Assembly (NCBI GenBank): GCA_013694685.1
Contig: JACDBY010000227.1
Location: 1-9,322, forward strand
Source: Actinomycetota bacterium
GTDB lineage: Bacteria > Actinomycetota > Thermoleophilia > Gaiellales > Gaiellaceae
DNA: 9,322 nt
Direction: 5' to 3'
The notes under the pieces are model-generated. The model searched no databases. It was given only the letters and a program-made list of their open reading frames with translations, and had not been told where the DNA came from. Made by a program: the position numbers and the translations under genes. Of the stretch, positions 6,837 through 9,322 are shown in pieces. The stretch's first letter is position 1, and every line of letters starts with the position of its first letter.

Positions 6837-8166
6837 CGCGCTACGCGAGCAGCTCGACATGCTCGTGGCGCGTGCTCAGGCGGAGCAGCGCTCCCCTTCG
6901 GTGAGCGCCGCGGTCTTCCGGGACGGGGAGGTCGTCTGGCGGAGGGCCGTCGGCACGGCCGAGATCGCGCGCGACGAGGCTGCGACACCGGAGCACGTCT
7001 ACCGGATCGGCTCCATCACGAAGACCTTCACGGCGGTCTGCATCCTGCAACTCCGCGACGACGGCGAGCTCGCGCTCGACGACCCGCTCCGCGCGCACAT
7101 TCCGGAGATGCCGCCAGGCCCGACGATCCGCGACTGCCTCTCCCACCTGAGCGGCCTGCAACGCGAGCCGCCGGGCGAAGTGTGGGAGACCCTCGAGCCA
7201 CCGAGCCGGGAAGAGCTGCTCGCGGGTCTCGAGGACGTCGAGCGCCTGCTCGCCCCGGGTGTGGCATGGCACTACTCGAATCTCGCGTTCGGGCTCCTCG
7301 GCGAGGTCGTCGCGCGTCGCAGCGAGTCGGGCTACGAGGGAGCGCTTCGCCGGCGGGTGCTCGAGCCGCTCGGGCTCGAGCGGACGTCGTTCGACCCACC
7401 GGGGCCAAAGGCGACCGGCTACTACGTCGACCCGTGGAGCGACGGCGTGACGGTCGAGCCGGACCTGCCGGTCGAAGGACCGACCGCCGCGATGGGATGG
7501 CTCTGGTCCACGGTGGACGAGCTCGCCGTGTGGGGCGACTTTCTCGCGACCGGAAACGAGGCCGTGCTGGCGGGAGCCTCGCTCGACGAGATGGCCCGCG
7601 TGCGCACGATGGTCGACCACGCGAGCTGGGAGGTCGGCTGGGGTCTCGGTCTCGGGCTCTACCGTCGCGCCGACCGCGTCTTCGTGGGTCACGGCGGCGC
7701 GATGCCAGGATTCCTTGCCTCCGTCCTCGTCCACCGTCCCGAGCGGACGGGTGCCGCGGTCCTCGCCAACACGAGCGCGGGCTTCGATCCGGAGAGTCTC
7801 GCCATCGACCTTGCGTGTGCGGCGCTCGAGGCGCTTCCCCGCGCTCCAGAGCTCTGGCGGGCAGACCAGGGCGCGCCGGTCGAGGTCGCGCCCCTGCTCG
7901 GCCGCTGGTGGTCGGAGGGCTCCGAGCTCCTCCTCACGTGGGATCGTGGCCGCCTGAGGCTCGAGCTCATCGACGGCGCCCCGGGCCGGAACGTCTCGTG
8001 GCTCACCGCCGAGTTGGACGATCGCTGGCGGATCGTCGAGGGCCGCGAGCTCGGCGAGCTCCTGCGTGTCGTCCGTGACGACACGGGCGTACCGGTGAAG
8101 CTCTACGTCGCGACGTACCCCGTGACGCGCGCGCCCGCAGCATTCGCAGACGTCGTCGGCGACTGA
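6823..8166 (+). CDS. Beta-lactamase-family serine hydrolase
   Basis: This 447-residue protein belongs to the class C beta-lactamase / DD-peptidase / esterase superfamily (Pfam Beta-lactamase). The catalytic triad of motifs is complete: S64-I-T-K67 in [12 protein letters not shown]151-S-N153 in WHYSN, and H290-G-G in GHGGAMPGF, replacing the KTG motif as is usual in the esterase/peptidase members. The catalytic domain runs to roughly residue 340. After that, about residue 355 onward ([14 protein letters not shown]...) is a beta-rich C-terminal domain like the lipocalin-like tails of such hydrolases. No signal peptide or membrane segment is visible, so it may be cytosolic, with peptide or ester substrates rather than cell wall; true beta-lactamase activity is not implied. 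The GTG at 6823 overlaps ltaE by 14 bases; an ATG at 6859 is the alternative start. Confidence 0.88.
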   Translation: MSPPDALREQLDMLVARAQAEQRSPSVSAAVFRDGEVVWRRAVGTAEIARDEAATPEHVYRIGSITKTFTAVCILQLRDDGELALDDPLRAHIPEMPPGPTIRDCLSHLSGLQREPPGEVWETLEPPSREELLAGLEDVERLLAPGVAWHYSNLAFGLLGEVVARRSESGYEGALRRRVLEPLGLERTSFDPPGPKATGYYVDPWSDGVTVEPDLPVEGPTAAMGWLWSTVDELAVWGDFLATGNEAVLAGASLDEMARVRTMVDHASWEVGWGLGLGLYRRADRVFVGHGGAMPGFLASVLVHRPERTGAAVLANTSAGFDPESLAIDLACAALEALPRAPELWRADQGAPVEVAPLLGRWWSEGSELLLTWDRGRLRLELIDGAPGRNVSWLTAELDDRWRIVEGRELGELLRVVRDDTGVPVKLYVATYPVTRAPAAFADVVGD

Positions 8167-8185
8167 GACCCGTCTTCGTTTTCGC

Positions 8186-8211
8186 GGGGGCGGCATCGGG
8201 TACCGCTCCCC
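8186..8211. other. Imperfect GC-rich hairpin between genes
   Basis: GGGGGCGG (8186-8193) can pair with CCGCTCCCC (8203-8211) in about 8 base pairs with one bulged C and one G-U. It lies in the 70-base gap after the serine hydrolase stop. No T-tract follows, so a terminator role is possible but weakly supported. No promoter is evident in this gap. Confidence 0.25.
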
Positions 8212-8236
8212 AGGGTTCCGAACGAGGAGACGAGAG

Positions 8237-8785
8237 ATGCCTGCATGGGGATGGATAGTGATTCTGATCGCGATCCTCGCACTCGCCGCAGGTGCGTGGT
8301 TCGTCACCCGAGAGCGGCGCACGATGCAACTTCGCGACCGCTTCGGGCCGGAGTACGACCGCGTCTCCGGCGATGCACCGAGCCGACGCGAGGCGGAGTC
8401 GGAGCTCAGGGAGCGTGAGGCTCGCCGTGACGAGCTGGAGGTTCGCCCGCTCGACGAGGCCTCGAGGACACGGTATGAGGTCTCGTGGCGCGAGGTGCAG
8501 AAGCAGTTCGTCGACGACCCGCCAGTGGCCGTCGCTGCCGCCGACACGCTCCTACGCTCGGTCATGGTCGACCGCGGCTACCCCGCCGAGGACGACTTCG
8601 ATCGTCGGGCGGCGGATGTCTCCGTCGACCATCCGCAGGTCGTCGAGAACTACCGCGAGGGTCGCCGGCTCGCGCAGCTGAGCCGCTCGGGCGACGCGTC
8701 GACCGAGGATTTGCGAAACGCCATGAACCACTATCGCGCGCTCTTCGACGAGCTCGTGAGCGAGAGGGAGGACGAAGTGCCATGA
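8237..8785 (+). CDS. Uncharacterised membrane-anchored small protein (paralogue A)
   Basis: I recognise this as a conserved actinobacterial hypothetical type without known function. It has 182 residues. Residues 3-23 are a hydrophobic membrane segment followed by positively charged TRERR, so the rest most likely lies in the cytoplasm. Then come a helical, highly charged stretch (residues 30-75, FGPEYDR..., many Arg/Glu) and a core: W84, VQKQFVDDP at 87-95, ADTLL, RGYP at 113-116, SVDHP at 129-133, TEDLR at 156-160 and YRALFDEL at 166-173. The start at 8237 has a good ribosome binding site (GAGGAG at 8224-8229, 7 bases upstream). The end overlaps the next gene as ATGA. The RGYP and SVDHP segments look like conserved positions, but no catalytic residues can be assigned. 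Confidence 0.85.
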   Translation: MPAWGWIVILIAILALAAGAWFVTRERRTMQLRDRFGPEYDRVSGDAPSRREAESELREREARRDELEVRPLDEASRTRYEVSWREVQKQFVDDPPVAVAAADTLLRSVMVDRGYPAEDDFDRRAADVSVDHPQVVENYREGRRLAQLSRSGDASTEDLRNAMNHYRALFDELVSEREDEVP

Positions 8786-9288
8786 GCGAGGACGAGAAAA
8801 CGCACGGAGACGAGCGAGCCGGGCTGCCGGATGACGAGCGCCTGAGCTCGACCCCGCCGGACGACCAGACGGCGTTGGGGACGAGGTCCACCGACGAGAG
8901 CGAGACCCGGTCGACCGGGCTCGACGAGCCCAGGGCGCGGCCCGCCGTCGAGGACGAGCGGGTCGCCGGCTCGGCCGATGGGATGGAGGCTCCGCAGACG
9001 ACCGACTCCGCCACGGAGGAGGGCGCACTGCTCCCGGCCGAGCAGAACGATCGCTTCAGGTCACGTTGGGAGGAGATCCAGGCGAGCTTCGTCGACGAGC
9101 CGCAGCAGGCCGTCGAGCAGGCCGACGCGCTCGTCGCCGACCTCGCACAGCGCGTCACCGCGAGCCTCACGAAGGAGAGGGAGCGTCTCGAGAGTCAGTG
9201 GGCTGCTGGGGACGATGTGAATACGGAAGACCTCCGCGTGGCGCTGACGCGTTACCGGACGTTCTTCGACCGGCTGCTCGCGGCGTGA
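8782..9288 (+). CDS. Uncharacterised small protein, paralogue B
   Basis: This 168-residue protein is coupled to the preceding gene by an ATGA overlap. Residues 1-85 are acidic, Ser/Thr/Pro-rich and low in hydrophobics, so probably disordered. The C-terminal half repeats the core of the upstream protein: W96, IQASFVDEP at 99-107, ADALV, TEDLR at 148-152 and YRTFFDRL at 158-165. The segment carrying RGYP and SVDHP in paralogue A is missing, and W-to-TEDLR spacing is 52 instead of 72 residues. There is no membrane segment. A soluble partner of the membrane-anchored paralogue is a reasonable guess, but it is only an inference. The function is unknown. Confidence 0.82.
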   Translation: MSEDEKTHGDERAGLPDDERLSSTPPDDQTALGTRSTDESETRSTGLDEPRARPAVEDERVAGSADGMEAPQTTDSATEEGALLPAEQNDRFRSRWEEIQASFVDEPQQAVEQADALVADLAQRVTASLTKERERLESQWAAGDDVNTEDLRVALTRYRTFFDRLLAA

Positions 9289-9292
9289 CGCG

Positions 9293-9318
9293 AGGTGCCT
9301 GGCTTCAGCCAGGCACCT
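9293..9318 (+). terminator. Perfect 11-bp inverted repeat after the last gene
   Basis: AGGTGCCTGGC and GCCAGGCACCT are exact reverse complements around a TTCA loop, starting 4 bases after the stop of the last gene. The position fits a transcription terminator, but no T-run follows before the window ends, so it could equally be a dispersed palindromic repeat or a GC-rich stalling hairpin. Confidence 0.6.
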
Positions 9319-9322
9319 GGAT

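Noticed and set aside
6841..8565. Long open frame of 574 codons on the minus strand
   Set aside because: Its residues are Arg/Glu/Ala-rich shadow of the serine hydrolase and following gene, whose motifs are unmistakable on the plus strand.
1..9322. Mobile element, CRISPR array, tRNA or rRNA
   Set aside because: No transposase or integrase motifs, no regularly spaced repeats and no tRNA-like sequence were seen on either strand.

Overview
The window is GC-rich throughout and gene-dense, with short or overlapping junctions, almost no canonical promoters and many GTG starts. The split glycine decarboxylase (gcvPA + gcvPB as two genes), the collagen-like protein with NSV..VQLK..AV-type segments, and the tandem small proteins sharing a W-x-x-(V/I)-Q-x-x-FVD-x-P core together suggest a high-GC actinobacterium, most likely of the class Thermoleophilia (Gaiellales/Solirubrobacterales-like). 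That placement is an inference from gene content and style; no marker gene here proves it.

Layout. 1-170: non-coding leader with a repeat that forms a strong hairpin; part of the same repeat is also present at the very start of the window. 171-3908 (+): a tightly packed cluster, gcvPA, gcvPB, an NTF2/SnoaL-like protein and a MOSC-domain protein, joined by 1- and 4-base stop/start overlaps. 3970-about 4380 (-): a collagen-like gene that has lost its start codon. 4397-about 5407 (-): rlmN, the 23S rRNA/tRNA A2-methyltransferase, whose 5' end has no usable in-frame start close to the conserved core. 5451-8166 (+): an ABM-like small protein, a low-specificity threonine aldolase and a beta-lactamase-family serine hydrolase, closely packed. 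8237-9288 (+): a membrane-anchored small protein and its shortened paralogue, overlapping by ATGA. 9293-9318: a perfect inverted repeat after the last stop.

How the genes may work together. GcvPA/GcvPB form the P-protein that decarboxylates glycine; threonine aldolase a few genes downstream makes glycine from threonine. Both feed one-carbon metabolism, although rlmN on the opposite strand separates them and they are not one operon. No mobile element, CRISPR array, RNA gene or obvious defence system is visible. The items most worth checking are the bistable-looking repeat ahead of gcvPA, the two genes with damaged or unexplained 5' ends (collagen-like gene and rlmN), and the tandem pair of uncharacterised paralogues at the end. 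I found no convincing new multi-gene system.
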